This document shows positions 18,064-29,436 of a DNA stretch of 64,000 nucleotides, piece after piece. Both the position numbers and the translations under genes were made by a program. The DNA is taken from the NCBI RefSeq assembly GCF_036178845.1, contig NZ_CP108070.1, positions 11,594,001 to 11,658,000 of the forward strand, written 5' to 3'. Numbering within the stretch: position 1 is the stretch's first letter; every line of letters starts with the position of its first letter. Origin of the DNA: Streptomyces sp. NBC_00271 (GTDB lineage Bacteria > Actinomycetota > Actinomycetes > Streptomycetales > Streptomycetaceae). The notes below the pieces were generated by a model. It ran no database searches. It saw only the letters and a list, made by a program, of their open reading frames with translations, and was not told the origin of the DNA.

Positions 18064-20208
18064 ATGAGCAGCCAGGGTGTGCCGCGGGGCGCTGTTCTTG
18101 CCGTGGTCCATGAGCCGGTGGCGCTGTCGCCGGGCGGTCCGCTGGTCCTGGAACTGCGCGGCCCGCTGGGTCCGGCGGACGCCGAGACGGTCGCCGCCCG
18201 GCTCGCGCAGCGCCACCGTGCCTTCGGTGTCGCGCTGGACAGTCACCGGCCCGGTCACCACACGCTGCGCCTGACCCCGCCCGCCGCGGGCGGGCTTGCC
18301 GCGCTGCCCGCGGACCTGCTGGCCGACCTGCTGGCACCGCCCCCGCCGGGCGGGGAGATCCTCCCGGTCACCGGACACCAGCAGACCCTGCTGCGCGCCG
18401 CCCTCACCCCCGCCGCCACCGCCACCAGCACCAGCACTGGCACCGGCGGCAGCAGTGACGGCGGTGACGGGGGCGGGGTCGAGCAGTTGTACTGGGACTG
18501 GTCCGGGCCTTTCGATGTGGCGCGGTTCGCCGCGGCGTGGCAGTCCGTCGTCGACCGGGAGTGTGTGCTGCGGGCCTGTTTCGACTGGGTCGCCGCGCCG
18601 CGTCTGGTGCTGCACGCCCGGGCCGAGGCGGACATCGCGGTGTGTTCCCCGGCCGCCGTCACCTGGCCCCAGCTGCTGCGGCGGGACCGGGCGCGGGGGT
18701 TCGCGCTGCACCGGCCGGGACTGCTGCGCCTGACGCTGCTGGCGGCGGAGCCCGGCGGGGGTGCGGGCGCGGCGCCGCCGCGGGTGCTGCTGACCTATCA
18801 CCCGGCCCTCCTCGACGAGCGGGGTGTGCACCTGCTGCTGCGGGAGTTCTACCGCGCCTACGCCGCCGGCGGCGTCCTGCCGGGCGGGGAACGCCGTCCC
18901 GATCTGCGCGACCATGCCCGCTGGCTGGCCGGCCAGGACACCACGGCCGCGCGGCAGTTCTGGGCCCGCGCGGTGCCGCCGCCGCGGGCCGCCACCCGCC
19001 CGGGGCGGCCGGGCGGCGCCACCGGGCAGAGCGGGCCCGGTGTGCTGCACACCCGGCTGCGGGCGCCGGAGACCCTCCGGCTGCGTTCCTGGGCCGCGCT
19101 GCGCGGCGCCGCCGAGTCCAGCGCGCTGCACCTGGTGTGGGCGCTGCTGCTGTACCGGGCGGCGGGCGTTGCCGGGCCGCTGCCGGTGAGTTTCGGGGTG
19201 CAGCTGTCGGGCCGGGACATCGCCCTGCCGGGGGCGGCGGGCATTCCCGGCCTGCTGGACAGCCCGCTGCCGATGACCGTGACCGTCGATCCGGCCGCCC
19301 CGCTGGCGGACCTGCTGCACCAGGTCCGCGACACGCTGCTGGACCTGGCCGCCTACCCGTGGGCCAGCACCGAGACGATCCGTGCGTGGGCCCCCCGCCC
19401 GCCCGCCGCCCCCGCCCCCGCTGCCGGTCCCGGTCCTGTTGCCGGTCCTGTTGCGGGTCCTGCTGCGGGTGTGGGTCCGCTCTGCGGTGCCGGCGGCACT
19501 CTGGTGCGTTTCGACGGCCCGCTCGTGCTGCCGAAGGTCCTGCGCGGCGAACTCGCCGCCCAGGGCGTCCACGCGGACACCCCCCGCAACGCGGCCGGCG
19601 CCGCCGGCGGGCCCCTGACCCTCGCCGCCCGGCACGACAGCGCGGGCGGCCTGGTCCTGGGCCTGTTCTACGACCGGGCGCAGCTGGCGGACGAGGACGC
19701 CGCCGCCCTGCACTCCCAGTGCGTACGCCTGCTGCGCGCGCTGCCCGAGTTCCGGCAGGCCCAGGCCAGTGCCGGACAGCTGCTGGACCTGCTGGCCCGG
19801 GCCGCGGCACCGCGCATGGCCCGGCCCGTGCCGCCCGCGCCGCACCCCGCCCTGACCGTGCTGCGGCCCGGGCATCCGCACGCGGACGTGATCTGCCTGG
19901 TCACCGCCCCGGGTGTGCCGGCGGGCAGCTACGACCTGTTCGTCCGCGGCCACCGCGGCCCGGAGGAAATCGTGGCCGTGCACGGTGACGGCGCACCGGG
20001 CGTGCTGCACCAGGCATCCGGGCCGGGCCGGCGCCTGGTGCTGTGCGGGTGCGGGCCCGGGGGGAGGGCGGCCTACGAACTCGCCCAGCGCACGCCGCAT
20101 GCTCCCGGCATGGTTTCGGCCGTGGTCATGACCGGCATCGGCGACGCCGCCGCCAGCGCGTCCGCCCTCGCCCGCGGGGTGCGCTCCGTCCTCACCCCGC
20201 CCCCCTGA
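18064..20208 (+). CDS. free-standing condensation-like / thioesterase-like protein
   Basis: The 714-residue protein resembles an NRPS condensation domain (about residues 95-570: TGHQQTLLRAAL at the start, WDWSGPFDVARFAAAWQSVV, LDSPLPMTVTVDP late). A truncated alpha/beta-hydrolase segment of thioesterase type follows (about 600-710). Where active condensation domains have HHxxxDG, this one reads YHPALLDERG, so the second, catalytic His appears to be Pro. Where thioesterases have GxSxG, it reads GCGPGG, without the Ser. Both centres look dead or reassigned. GGGGAGG at 18051-18057 precedes ATG 18064. It ends the rightward PPTase-condensation group. Confidence 0.65.
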   Translation: MSSQGVPRGAVLAVVHEPVALSPGGPLVLELRGPLGPADAETVAARLAQRHRAFGVALDSHRPGHHTLRLTPPAAGGLAALPADLLADLLAPPPPGGEILPVTGHQQTLLRAALTPAATATSTSTGTGGSSDGGDGGGVEQLYWDWSGPFDVARFAAAWQSVVDRECVLRACFDWVAAPRLVLHARAEADIAVCSPAAVTWPQLLRRDRARGFALHRPGLLRLTLLAAEPGGGAGAAPPRVLLTYHPALLDERGVHLLLREFYRAYAAGGVLPGGERRPDLRDHARWLAGQDTTAARQFWARAVPPPRAATRPGRPGGATGQSGPGVLHTRLRAPETLRLRSWAALRGAAESSALHLVWALLLYRAAGVAGPLPVSFGVQLSGRDIALPGAAGIPGLLDSPLPMTVTVDPAAPLADLLHQVRDTLLDLAAYPWASTETIRAWAPRPPAAPAPAAGPGPVAGPVAGPAAGVGPLCGAGGTLVRFDGPLVLPKVLRGELAAQGVHADTPRNAAGAAGGPLTLAARHDSAGGLVLGLFYDRAQLADEDAAALHSQCVRLLRALPEFRQAQASAGQLLDLLARAAAPRMARPVPPAPHPALTVLRPGHPHADVICLVTAPGVPAGSYDLFVRGHRGPEEIVAVHGDGAPGVLHQASGPGRRLVLCGCGPGGRAAYELAQRTPHAPGMVSAVVMTGIGDAAASASALARGVRSVLTPPP

Positions 20209-20367
20209 ACCCGCCCCCCCGTGCCGGAAACTGGTCCCCCCCCCGCAGGGCGTACGTCGTGCGTCCGCTCGCGGTGTCACCGGTGGCCGCACCCGTTCCC
20301 GGACCAGCTCCGACCACCAAGATCAGGGATCTGGGCCCGAGCACCAACTCTGGAGTTGAATCGGCTG

Positions 20368-20689
20368 ATGGACATGTCCTCCCGAGAGATCCGCATGCCC
20401 CTCAGCGAGGTCGTCTCAGTACTGCAGGACCTGAACGAGTTCGTCGTTTCCCTCGACCGACTTGGATCGCGCCAGGCATCCGGAACCGCTGACGAGTACA
20501 CCGTCGGCACATTTCATCGCCGACTGGGATGTCGCTCGGCGATTGGCCCGCGCCCGACGCGTCATCAGCGTTGCGCTGGATGCACAACTGAGCGAGGAAG
20601 ACAACGCCGAGATCGACGCCCTGTGCGACCAGGGCCGCTTCTACGGCACGGACAGCGCCATCGGCCCCTCCACTGACCAATCCAGCTGA
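20368..20689 (+). pseudogene. small hypothetical protein, frame broken
   Basis: From ATG 20368 the frame reads MDMSSREIRMPLSEVVSVLQ and LNEFVVSLDRLG. Near 20505 a +1 shift leads into a second frame with FIADWDVARRLARARRVISV and ALDAQLSEEDNAEIDALCDQ, ending at 20689. Both halves look like true coding sequence of one roughly 105-residue protein. Function unknown. It is the last gene before the IS cluster. Confidence 0.5.
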
Positions 20690-20789
20690 GACGGCAAGCG
20701 CATCGGACCGGACCAATCGAGGCGGGGATCGGTTCGGTACGGGACCAGGCACCCGACCAACAAGATCACGATCTGCAACTGGAGTACTA

Positions 20790-21943
20790 GTGTCCTGCGC
20801 CAGTAGTTGATCGTTAGAAGTTGCGTGACTTCTACTGCTGGTGCGTCAGCTCCTCGTCGGGGCCCGAAGCTGGAACCGTTGCTGCTGTCTGATGACGAGC
20901 GGGCGGTGTTGGAGCGGTGGACGCGTCGGGCTACATCGGCCCAGGCGCTGGCCCTGCGCGCGCGGATCGTGCTGGCGTGCGCGGGCCCGGAGGTGCCGCC
21001 GATCGTCGCGGTCGCCCGGGAACTGCGGGTGACCGCGGACACCGTCCGCAAGTGGCGCCGACGCTTCCTCGCCGAGCGGCTGGACGGGCTGGCGGACGAG
21101 CCCCGGCCGGGCCGGCCGCCCACCATCAGCGTCGATCAGGTGGAAGCGGTGGTGGTCACCACGCTGGAACAGCTCCCGAAGAACGCCACCCACTGGTCGC
21201 GGACATCGATGGCGCAGCACAGTGGTCTGTCGAAGTCGACCGTGGGCCGGATCTGGCGGCAGTTCCAGCTCAAGCCGCATCTGGCGGACACCTTCAAGCT
21301 GTCGACGGACCCGTTGTTCGTGGAGAAGGTCTACGACGTCGTGGGCTTGTACTTCAACCCGCCCGAGGGTGCGGTGGTGCTGTCGGTGGACGAGAAGTCG
21401 CAGATCCAGGCACTGGACCGGTCCCAGCCGGTGCTGCCGATAATGCCGGGCATGCCCGAGCGGCGTACGCACGACTATGTGCGCAACGGCCTGACCACGT
21501 TGTTCGCCGCGTTCGATGTCGCCACGGGTGAAGTCATCACTGCCCTGCACCGCCGGCACCGGGCCGTGGAGTTCAAGAAGTTCCTGATCCGGATCGACAA
21601 GGAGGTGCCCGCGCACTTGCAGGTCCACCTGATCGTGGACAATTACGGCACCCACAAGACACCCGCGATCAAGGCTTGGCTGGCCAAACACCCGCGGTTC
21701 GAGCTGCACTTCACCCCGACCGGCTCGTCCTGGATCAACCAGGTCGAGCGGTGGTTCGGCTACCTCGCCCACCAGATGATCCGCCGCGGCGCACACAAAA
21801 ACATCCAGGCCCTGGAAGCCGACATCCGGGCATGGGTCAAGGACTGGAACGAAGCCCCCAAGCCGTTCGTCTGGACCAAGACGGCCGAAGAAATCCTCGA
21901 CTCCCTCGCCCGCTTCTGCCGACGGATCTCTGGCGCAGGACAC
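20790..21943 (+). mobile_element. IS630-family insertion sequence, complete
   Basis: The 1154-bp element has perfect 14-bp terminal inverted repeats GTGTCCTGCGCCAG (20790-20803 and complement at 21930-21943). It is flanked by the TA target duplication typical of IS630 (20788-20789 and 21944-21945). It encodes one DDE transposase. The right target boundary was later used by an IS701 element. Confidence 0.92.
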
Positions 21944-21946
21944 TAG
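20825..21946 (+). CDS. IS630-family transposase
   Basis: The protein (about 373 residues from GTG 20825; a TTG at 20807 is also possible) has an N-terminal helix-turn-helix (PIVAVARELRVTADTVRKWR) and a DDE core. The acidic residues are in VVLSVDEKSQIQAL, VHLIVDNYGTHKT and SSWINQVERWFGYL. It appears full length and probably active. Its stop codon TAG is formed partly by the TA target duplication. Confidence 0.9.
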   Translation: MTSTAGASAPRRGPKLEPLLLSDDERAVLERWTRRATSAQALALRARIVLACAGPEVPPIVAVARELRVTADTVRKWRRRFLAERLDGLADEPRPGRPPTISVDQVEAVVVTTLEQLPKNATHWSRTSMAQHSGLSKSTVGRIWRQFQLKPHLADTFKLSTDPLFVEKVYDVVGLYFNPPEGAVVLSVDEKSQIQALDRSQPVLPIMPGMPERRTHDYVRNGLTTLFAAFDVATGEVITALHRRHRAVEFKKFLIRIDKEVPAHLQVHLIVDNYGTHKTPAIKAWLAKHPRFELHFTPTGSSWINQVERWFGYLAHQMIRRGAHKNIQALEADIRAWVKDWNEAPKPFVWTKTAEEILDSLARFCRRISGAGH

Positions 21947-23514
21947 TACTCCAGCAGCACTTTGACGTTTTCCCTGTTCAGGGGCGGTCTGGGTGAGTGT
22001 AGAGGGCTGATGACCGGCCTGTGTTCTCTTTCCCGGGCCGCCCCTCGATCGTGTGCAGCCGCCGCTGATAGTGACAGCGGCGGGCGACGGCTTGGCGTCG
22101 TCTGCGCCAGTGTGACCACCTCAACGCGCGTGCGCTGATGAGGGGCTGGTGAACGGCGGTGGATGAGTGGCCAGTTGCCAGGAGCCGCCGAATTTCTGCC
22201 ACGGTGAGGGGCGCGAGGCAGGAACCGTTTCTGCTGCCCCTTTTGCCGCGGCGTCGACGGCCATGACGGCCAGAAAGGCATGCGCCAGCATGGCCAGGGT
22301 GATGTGCCGCATCCAGCCGGTGTAGCGGCGGACTTCGTACTGGTCGAGGCCGCATTCGTTCTTCGCGGCCTGGAAGGCTTCCTCGATGGCCCAGCGCGTC
22401 CCGGCGACGCGGACCAGGTGCTCGATGGTGGTGCCGAGCGGTGCGTAGGCGAGGTAGTAGGCGATCTCTTCGGGCTTGCTGATGCTGCGGCGGGCCAGTG
22501 CCCACCGCTGGTGGGTGGGCATCTCGTCGTCGAAGTCCTCGATGGGCGTGATCTGCAGGGCGGCCCAGTGGTAGACGCGCGGGCCCTTGGCACCGTCACC
22601 GCACGAATGCCTCTCCCACGCTTCGTCGGGTGCTTGGGAGAAGAGGTGGTCGATGCGTCCGAAGTGGGGCACCTGCTGGGACTTGGGAACCGCGAGTACA
22701 TACCCCAGGCTGGTCTCCTCCAGCATGTGGCGCAGCCGCCATTCCTGGCCGTAGGCGGCGTCCGCGGTCACCCATGCGATCGGCAGCGGTGAGGCGATCG
22801 CCCGCAGCACCATGGCCTTGGCCAGGTCGGGTTTGGTGGCGAAAGTCCGCTCGTTGGGGATGTGGGCGGCGCGGCAGCGGTCGCGGTCGTCGGTCCAGGT
22901 CTTGGGCAGGTACAACTCCCGGTCCACCAGGGCGCGTCCACGGGTGGTGGCGTAGGCGGCGAACACGCCGATCTGGCAGTTCTCGGTGCGGCCGGCGGTG
23001 CCGGAGTACTGGCGCTGCACGCCGGCCGAGGTGGTGCCCTTCTTGAGGAAGCCGGTGTCGTCGAGGATGAGGATCCCGTCGGGCTCGCCGAGCCGTTCGG
23101 CTACGTAGTGCTGGAGGTCGTCGCGGAGCTCATCGGCGTCCCAGCGGGCGCCGTTGAGAAGCCGCTGGAGGCGGTCGGGTGTGCGGTGTCCGGCGTATTC
23201 GGCCAGCTGCCAGCCGTTTTTGCGGCCGACCGGGCCCAGTAGTCCACGGATGTAGTCACGCATCCGGCGACGCGGCTCGACACGCCTGAAGCGGTGGCCG
23301 GTACGCAGGAACAGTTCCTCGAGTTCGTCGTTCCAGATCTCAACTGCACGCTCGTCGATCACGCAGGGAGGCTGCCCGGACCGCTGTCACTATCAGCGGC
23401 GGCTGCACACGATCGAGGGGCGGCCCGGGAAAGAGAACACAGGCCGGTCATCAGCCCTCTACACTCACCCAGACCGCCCCTGAACAGGGAAAACGTCAAA
23501 GTGCTGCTGGAGTA
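21947..23514 (-). mobile_element. IS701-family insertion sequence with 134-bp inverted ends
   Basis: The element is flanked by CTAG target duplications (21943-21946 and 23515-23518), the usual IS701 signature. Counting the palindromic CTAG, its ends form a perfect inverted repeat of about 138 bp (21943-22080 and 23381-23518), much longer than ordinary terminal repeats. It inserted into a CTAG made of the last base of the IS630 element plus the neighbouring TAG. Confidence 0.9.
22121..23362 (-). CDS. IS701-family transposase
   Basis: The 413-residue protein is a full-length IS701/IS4-like DDE transposase. It shows [15 protein letters not shown] (first Asp), [13 protein letters not shown] (second Asp) and [20 protein letters not shown] (Glu, in the YREK-like region). 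It starts at ATG 23362 just inside the right inverted repeat. No frameshift is seen, so it is likely active. Confidence 0.92.
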   Translation of the reverse strand: MIDERAVEIWNDELEELFLRTGHRFRRVEPRRRMRDYIRGLLGPVGRKNGWQLAEYAGHRTPDRLQRLLNGARWDADELRDDLQHYVAERLGEPDGILILDDTGFLKKGTTSAGVQRQYSGTAGRTENCQIGVFAAYATTRGRALVDRELYLPKTWTDDRDRCRAAHIPNERTFATKPDLAKAMVLRAIASPLPIAWVTADAAYGQEWRLRHMLEETSLGYVLAVPKSQQVPHFGRIDHLFSQAPDEAWERHSCGDGAKGPRVYHWAALQITPIEDFDDEMPTHQRWALARRSISKPEEIAYYLAYAPLGTTIEHLVRVAGTRWAIEEAFQAAKNECGLDQYEVRRYTGWMRHITLAMLAHAFLAVMAVDAAAKGAAETVPASRPSPWQKFGGSWQLATHPPPFTSPSSAHAR

Positions 23515-23528
23515 CTAGCCTGCGCCGG

Positions 23529-24024
23529 GTGATGACAGCTGATGACGTGTTGTTCGTCCTGGCCCTGTTGCAGCGGGCGGAGGCCGGCGTCTGGGTCGGT
23601 GGCGGATGGGGGATCGACGCTCTGATCGGCGAGCAGACCCGAGACCATCGCGACCTGGACCTGATGCACCGGCAAGACCAGGAAGCCGCCGTGCTGGCGG
23701 CCCTCTCCGCGGGAGGCTTCGTGGAGAGCCTGAACTGGAGACCCATCCGATTCGTCGTGAAGGCTCCGGACGGCCGGGAGATCGACCTTCATCCGCTGGT
23801 CTTCAGTGATGACGGCTCAGCAGTGCAGGCGTCACCCGAACCGCAACGTCCCTTCGTCTATCCCTCCTCCTGCTTCGTGACGGGCACCATCCAGGGGACG
23901 CCCATCCCGTGCTTGTCCGCCGAAGCAGCAGGTCTACTTCCATCAGGGATACGAACCAACGGAACGTGACCGGCACGACATGGCAGAACTTCGCCGCGTC
24001 TTCGGGATCGCCACGCACTTTTGA
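23529..24024 (+). pseudogene. aminoglycoside/lincosamide-type nucleotidyltransferase, 3' frameshift
   Basis: The product begins MMTADDVLFVLALL and contains WVGGGWGIDALIGEQTRDHR followed by DLDL, the nucleotide-binding GGWGxD...DLD motif of AadB/LinB-like nucleotidyltransferases. The frame fails near 23930 (GAAGCAGCAGG); one base fewer restores the family end VYFHQGYEPTERDRHDMAEL ... GIATHF, stopping at 24024. So it is a resistance-type or housekeeping nucleotidyltransferase with a late frameshift. It starts 10 bp after the IS701 copy, so its promoter was displaced. Confidence 0.7.
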
Positions 24025-24039
24025 CCCGCGTCGAAGCGG

Positions 24040-24105
24040 TGTCAAAACTCACCGACATGCTCGCGCTCACGGAGCATGAACCGATGTCAGAACTCATCGG
24101 CATGC
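24040..24105 (+). repeat. pair of 21-bp direct repeats
   Basis: TGTCAAAACTCACCGACATGC (24040-24060) recurs as TGTCAGAACTCATCGGCATGC (24085-24105), 18 of 21 positions identical and 45 bp apart. The pair lies downstream of the nucleotidyltransferase relic and may be the worn end of a lost mobile element. The rest of 24025-24365 contains no gene. Confidence 0.6.
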
Positions 24106-24322
24106 GCTGCTGCTTGTCATCGGCATAACCACTTCTGGTCGTTCGGGGCGTGCTGACGACGTTTCGAGAGGGCCGCCCGGCGGCCGGCTGCCACCGCGCT
24201 GGCAGCCCCGCGGCCGGGCGCCACCGCCGCTGAGGCGGACCGGGCCCGGTCCGGCCCGCAGCCGCAGCGGCGGACGGGCCGCCGCCGTCCGCCGCCGGCC
24301 CGCAGTATCCCTCCCGCCGCTG

Positions 24323-24355
24323 CCCGCCCCCGCCGCGACTCGCTGCGGGGGCGGG
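24323..24355 (-). terminator. GC-rich hairpin after the SARP gene
   Basis: CCCGCCCCCG (24323-24332) pairs perfectly with CGGGGGCGGG (24346-24355) around a 13-nt loop, 10 bp beyond the stop of the leftward SARP gene. There is no T run, as is common for actinomycete terminators. Confidence 0.6.
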
Positions 24356-24365
24356 GGCGGGTCTG

Positions 24366-25187
24366 TCAGGCCGTGAACAGGTCGTAGGTGGAGCTGTGGC
24401 GCGGGCCCGCGAGGACGTCCAGCTGGGGGTCGACGGTCAGGACGGCCTGGTGGAGGCGTTGCAGCTGGGGGGAGGGTTCCACGCCCAGGTCCTCGATCAG
24501 CCGCACCCGCAGCCGGCGGTAGACCTCCAGCGCGGAGGCCTGCCGGCCGGAGCGGTAGAGCGCCACCATGGCCTGGGAGTGCAGTCCCTCGTGCTGGGGG
24601 TGACGGGCGGTCAGTTCGATGAGCTCGGCGATGAGTTCGGCGTGCCGGCCCAGCCGCAGGTCGGCGTCGATGCGCCGTTCCACGGTGACCAGCCGGCTCT
24701 CCTCCAGCCGCACCACCTCGATCTCCAGGACCGGCCCCAGCCGTACGTCGACCAGGGCGGGGCCCTGCCACAGGCCCAGGGCCGCCTTGAAACGGGCGGC
24801 GGACACCTCGTCGTCACCGCTCTCGAAAGCGGCCTGGCCCTCCCTCGTCAGCCGGTCGTACTGGTGCACGTCGACGCAGTCGGGCGGGATCTGCAGCAGA
24901 TAGCCGCCGTGCCGGGTGGCCAGCACCTCCTTGGCGCCGCCCGGCGCACCGGGCCCCATCGCGGTGCCCAGCCGCCGGCGCAGCTGCAGGATGTAGGTCT
25001 GCAGCGTGGTCAGCGCGCTCTGCGGCGGCTGTGTCGCCCAGATCTCCTCCATGAGGGTCGGGACGGGCATCACCCGCCCGGGATACAACGCCAGCAGCGA
25101 CAGGATCTGCCGCGGCTTGCCCGCGCTCGGAACGATGGATCCCCCGTTGACCTCGGCACTCAACGGACCCAGAACCTGAATCCTCAC
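24366..25187 (-). CDS. SARP-family regulator (third copy, divergent)
   Basis: The 273-residue protein has the SARP layout: an OmpR-like winged helix (RIQVLGPLSAEVNGGSIVPS, residues 1-95) and a BTAD domain (VVRLEESRLVTVERRIDADL and GLHSQAMVALYRSGRQ). It is clearly more distant from the two other SARPs, which are close to each other. GTG 25187 follows GGAGGAG at 6 bp; the frame extends to 25541 only as low-complexity sequence. It is transcribed opposite to the surrounding biosynthetic genes and ends with a hairpin. Confidence 0.9.
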   Translation of the reverse strand: MRIQVLGPLSAEVNGGSIVPSAGKPRQILSLLALYPGRVMPVPTLMEEIWATQPPQSALTTLQTYILQLRRRLGTAMGPGAPGGAKEVLATRHGGYLLQIPPDCVDVHQYDRLTREGQAAFESGDDEVSAARFKAALGLWQGPALVDVRLGPVLEIEVVRLEESRLVTVERRIDADLRLGRHAELIAELIELTARHPQHEGLHSQAMVALYRSGRQASALEVYRRLRVRLIEDLGVEPSPQLQRLHQAVLTVDPQLDVLAGPRHSSTYDLFTA

Positions 25188-25703
25188 GGTCTCCTCCGTA
25201 TTCCGCATTCCGTATGTCGTCGAGCTCCTTGTCCCGTTCCACTTTGTTGGCCGGAAATCCGCGCCGCCGCTCACGCTAGCCGCGGCCGTCCCCGTCCAGC
25301 GTTTTCCTGGATCCGTTCTCGAGCGGACTTCCAAGTCCGGTGCCGCGTACGGCGTTCGGCGCGCTGGAGAACGTGTGTACGGCCGCTCGAAGAGAACTCC
25401 TGATTCCGCTGTCGCCGCACTCCACACGGCTACCGTCGTCCCTCTTTCCCGCGCGCCGGCGCGGGGCCGGCCGGATCCGTAATCACCGCCACCGGCGCAG
25501 TCAAGACACCATGTCCCCGCCCCGCCGCATACGCGCCGCACCGCGCGCCGCCCGCGCCGCCACCCGGCCCCGCCGCCCCCTCCGCCCGCCCGCCCGCACG
25601 GGCGGCAGCTGGCCGAAGCGTTTCCCGTTCACCGAGTTTCTGCGAATCGGTGATTCGCCCGTTGCTGGGCGAAGGTCCCCGTCTCACTCGCTACCAGGAG
25701 GTA
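25188..25703. other. upstream region of the leftward SARP; no gene
   Basis: No gene is recognised on either strand. The part next to the SARP start is less GC-rich and probably holds its promoter. The rest ends at the 3' boundary of a TnpB element, with AGGAGGTATCAATGCGGGG just before the tnpB stop. Confidence 0.5.
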
Positions 25704-27017
25704 TCAATGCGGGGTAGACGCTTCAATGCCACCGGCCCCGCAGGACGGGGTCTTACGGTCGGCTCCACGTCCGTTTTCTGTCTCCGGGCCACTCCCGGCG
25801 ACGTGCCGCTTCACGAGCGCGGCGAGGTTCAGTGCCGCGTTCTCATCCCGGTCGAGGACGAGTCCGCAGTGGTCGCATGCGTACATCCGTATCCGGAGAG
25901 GCAGTTTGGGTGTCACTGCCTGGCATCCGGAACACGTCTTGCTGCTGGGGAACCAGCGGTCCGCCACTTCGAGCGTTCCGCCGTTCCACCGGGTTTTGTA
26001 GGCGAGTTGACGCCGGATCTCGCCGAATCCGGCGTCGGCCACGACGCGGGCGAGTCTGCGGTTCTTGAGCATTCCCGAGACGTTGAGGTCTTCCACCACG
26101 ATCGTGCCGTACTCGCGGGCCAGGGGGGTGGTGAGCTTGTGGAGCGCGTCCCGCCGCAGGTTCGCGGTGCGGCAGTGCACCCGGTTGCGGGCCGCATCCG
26201 CGCGCTGCCAACGCTTCGAAGGCTGCTGCCCGGTGCGCCGGTCAGGGCCCAGACGGCGGGCGGCCGTACGGGACAGGCGGCCGAGCTTGCGGCGCGCGGT
26301 GTCGTAGTGTCTGGGGTTCTCGGCGGTCGGGCGGCCGTCGGAGAACACCGCGAGGTGCTTGATGCCCAGGTCGACGCCGATCACCGTATCCGCTCGGGAC
26401 GGGGTACGGTCGGTGCGCTCGACTTCGCAGGTGAAGGACACGAACCAGCGGCCCGCCTCGCGGCGGACGGTCGCCGACTTCACCACCGCCGTGCCGGCCG
26501 CGATCCGGCGGTGCAGCTTGCGTGTGGACTCATGCGTCCTGATCGTTCCCAGGACCGGGAGCGTGACATGCCTGCGGTCGTCTTCCAAGCGGATCGTGCC
26601 GGTGGTGAACGAAGCCGACGGCGTGGTCTTCCGCTTCGACTTGTAGCGGGGAAAGCCCATCCGCGGGCCCTTGCGCTTGCCGCGCTTGGAACCGGACCAG
26701 TTCTCCAAGGCCCGGGCGAGCTGATCCAGCCCGGTGGCGTACGCCTCCTTCGAGCACTCCGCCCACCATGGCGCCACCTCCCTCTTCGCTGTGTTCCAGG
26801 CCTTGCGCAGGGAATACATCGACCAGCCGAACGACGGCGTCAGATCGGCCTCGGCCATGCCGTAGGACCGTTCCGCCTCCCGCTGCCCGAGGTTCGCTTT
26901 CACCTGCGTAATACCCCAGTTGAACGCCACCCGGGCCGCACCGGCATGCCGCAGCAGCGCCCCGGCCTGACCAGGCGTCGGGTCCAGTGCAAACCGGTAG
27001 GCATGCCTGACGATCAC
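25704..27017 (-). CDS. tnpB: TnpB RNA-guided nuclease (IS605/IS607 type), solitary
   Basis: The 437-residue protein is a full-length TnpB. The RuvC-like residues are in TVIGVDLGIKHLAV (Asp), GTIVVEDLNVSGM (Glu) and LVLDRDENAALNLA (Asp), and the zinc ribbon is CSGCQ ... CDHCG. TnpB proteins are guided by a transposon-end RNA and help retain the element. No tnpA partner is present on either side, so this is an orphan or non-autonomous element. It resembles the IS607-associated TnpB at 41655 more than the other two copies. Confidence 0.9.
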   Translation of the reverse strand: MIVRHAYRFALDPTPGQAGALLRHAGAARVAFNWGITQVKANLGQREAERSYGMAEADLTPSFGWSMYSLRKAWNTAKREVAPWWAECSKEAYATGLDQLARALENWSGSKRGKRKGPRMGFPRYKSKRKTTPSASFTTGTIRLEDDRRHVTLPVLGTIRTHESTRKLHRRIAAGTAVVKSATVRREAGRWFVSFTCEVERTDRTPSRADTVIGVDLGIKHLAVFSDGRPTAENPRHYDTARRKLGRLSRTAARRLGPDRRTGQQPSKRWQRADAARNRVHCRTANLRRDALHKLTTPLAREYGTIVVEDLNVSGMLKNRRLARVVADAGFGEIRRQLAYKTRWNGGTLEVADRWFPSSKTCSGCQAVTPKLPLRIRMYACDHCGLVLDRDENAALNLAALVKRHVAGSGPETENGRGADRKTPSCGAGGIEASTPH

Positions 27018-27237
27018 CCGGTCAGGCTACCGGCCACCACCGACAACACCCCTGCCATCAACGGAAGTTGAGAAACACTGAGATTCGACGACGAAGCCCA
27101 CAGCAGTTAAGAACCCCCGCCCCCGCACACACCCCCTCACGCGCCTTTGCCCCGCCGTGTGCAGTGCTCTTCGAGCGCAGTGAGAGCGGTTCTTGAGCCC
27201 GGTGGCCGACGGTGTCCCCACGACCGGAGGAGGGGGT

Positions 27238-27432
27238 ATGGGCACGCCGGAGCACCACGAGCCCGTCCTGCGCGTGGAGCGCGGGCAGGCCAGCGACGAG
27301 GAACTGGCCGCACTCACCGTGGTGCTGCTCGCGCTGCGCGCGGGCGGCGCGTTCCCCGGCCGGGGCAGGCCGGTCAACGGCTCCCGCTGGTGGCGGCCCC
27401 GCACCCGCCGGGCCCCGCGCAGCTGGCAGTGA
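27238..27432 (+). CDS. acyl-CoA carboxylase epsilon subunit
   Basis: The 64-residue product (MGTPEHHEPVLRVERGQASD, then EELAALTVVLLALRAGG and a WWRPRTRRAPRSW tail) matches the small epsilon subunits that activate actinomycete acyl-CoA carboxylases. GGAGGAGGGGG just before ATG 27238 sets the start. It lies 66 bp before the beta-subunit gene, in the usual epsilon-beta order or its mirror. It would help supply malonyl- or methylmalonyl-CoA. Confidence 0.8.
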   Translation: MGTPEHHEPVLRVERGQASDEELAALTVVLLALRAGGAFPGRGRPVNGSRWWRPRTRRAPRSWQ

Positions 27433-27498
27433 CACCGCCCCCGCACCCACCGGGCCCGGCGGTGATGCGGAACTACCCGCCCCAGAAAGGGACCTGAC

Positions 27499-29118
<1,620 letters not shown>

Positions 29119-29347
29119 CCCCCGCCCCCGCCCCCGTCCCGCCCCGGACTTCCCCGCCCCGGACTTCCCCTTTCCGCCCCCCTTCCGCCCCTTCCCGTGC
29201 CGGGAGCAGACCCGGCGGTCTGCTTTGCGGGCCGCCGGGTGCGGCGGGCGGAGCCGGGGCCCGGCCCCTCCCCGGAGGGCGCGGACCGGGGGATTCCGGC
29301 GCCCCGGCGGCCTGCCGCCCGTCCGCCGCCGGTCCGTCACCCGATAG

Positions 29348-29398
29348 AAACAGCACGAACGGTCTAGTATTGACAGACCGGACGTGCTGTTTTGTAAT
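29348..29398 (+). promoter_or_regulatory. promoter inside a long dyad operator upstream of SARP gene
   Basis: AAACAGCACGAACGGTCT (29348-29365) and AGACCGGACGTGCTGTTT (29375-29392) form an inverted repeat, 16 of 18 positions, around a 9-bp centre. TTGACA (29370-29375) and TGTAAT (29393-29398) are spaced 17 bp. The right arm fills the spacer between the -35 and -10 boxes, so a bound dimer would block the promoter. The layout and core sequence match the operator at 11269-11320. Confidence 0.75.
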
Positions 29399-29436
29399 CG
29401 TGGGTGCGGCACGGCACACCGACCAGGGGAGACGGC

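Noticed and set aside
24040..24105. An att site pair from the 21-bp direct repeats
   Set aside because: No integrase or tRNA gene is nearby and the copies are only 45 bp apart and imperfect.
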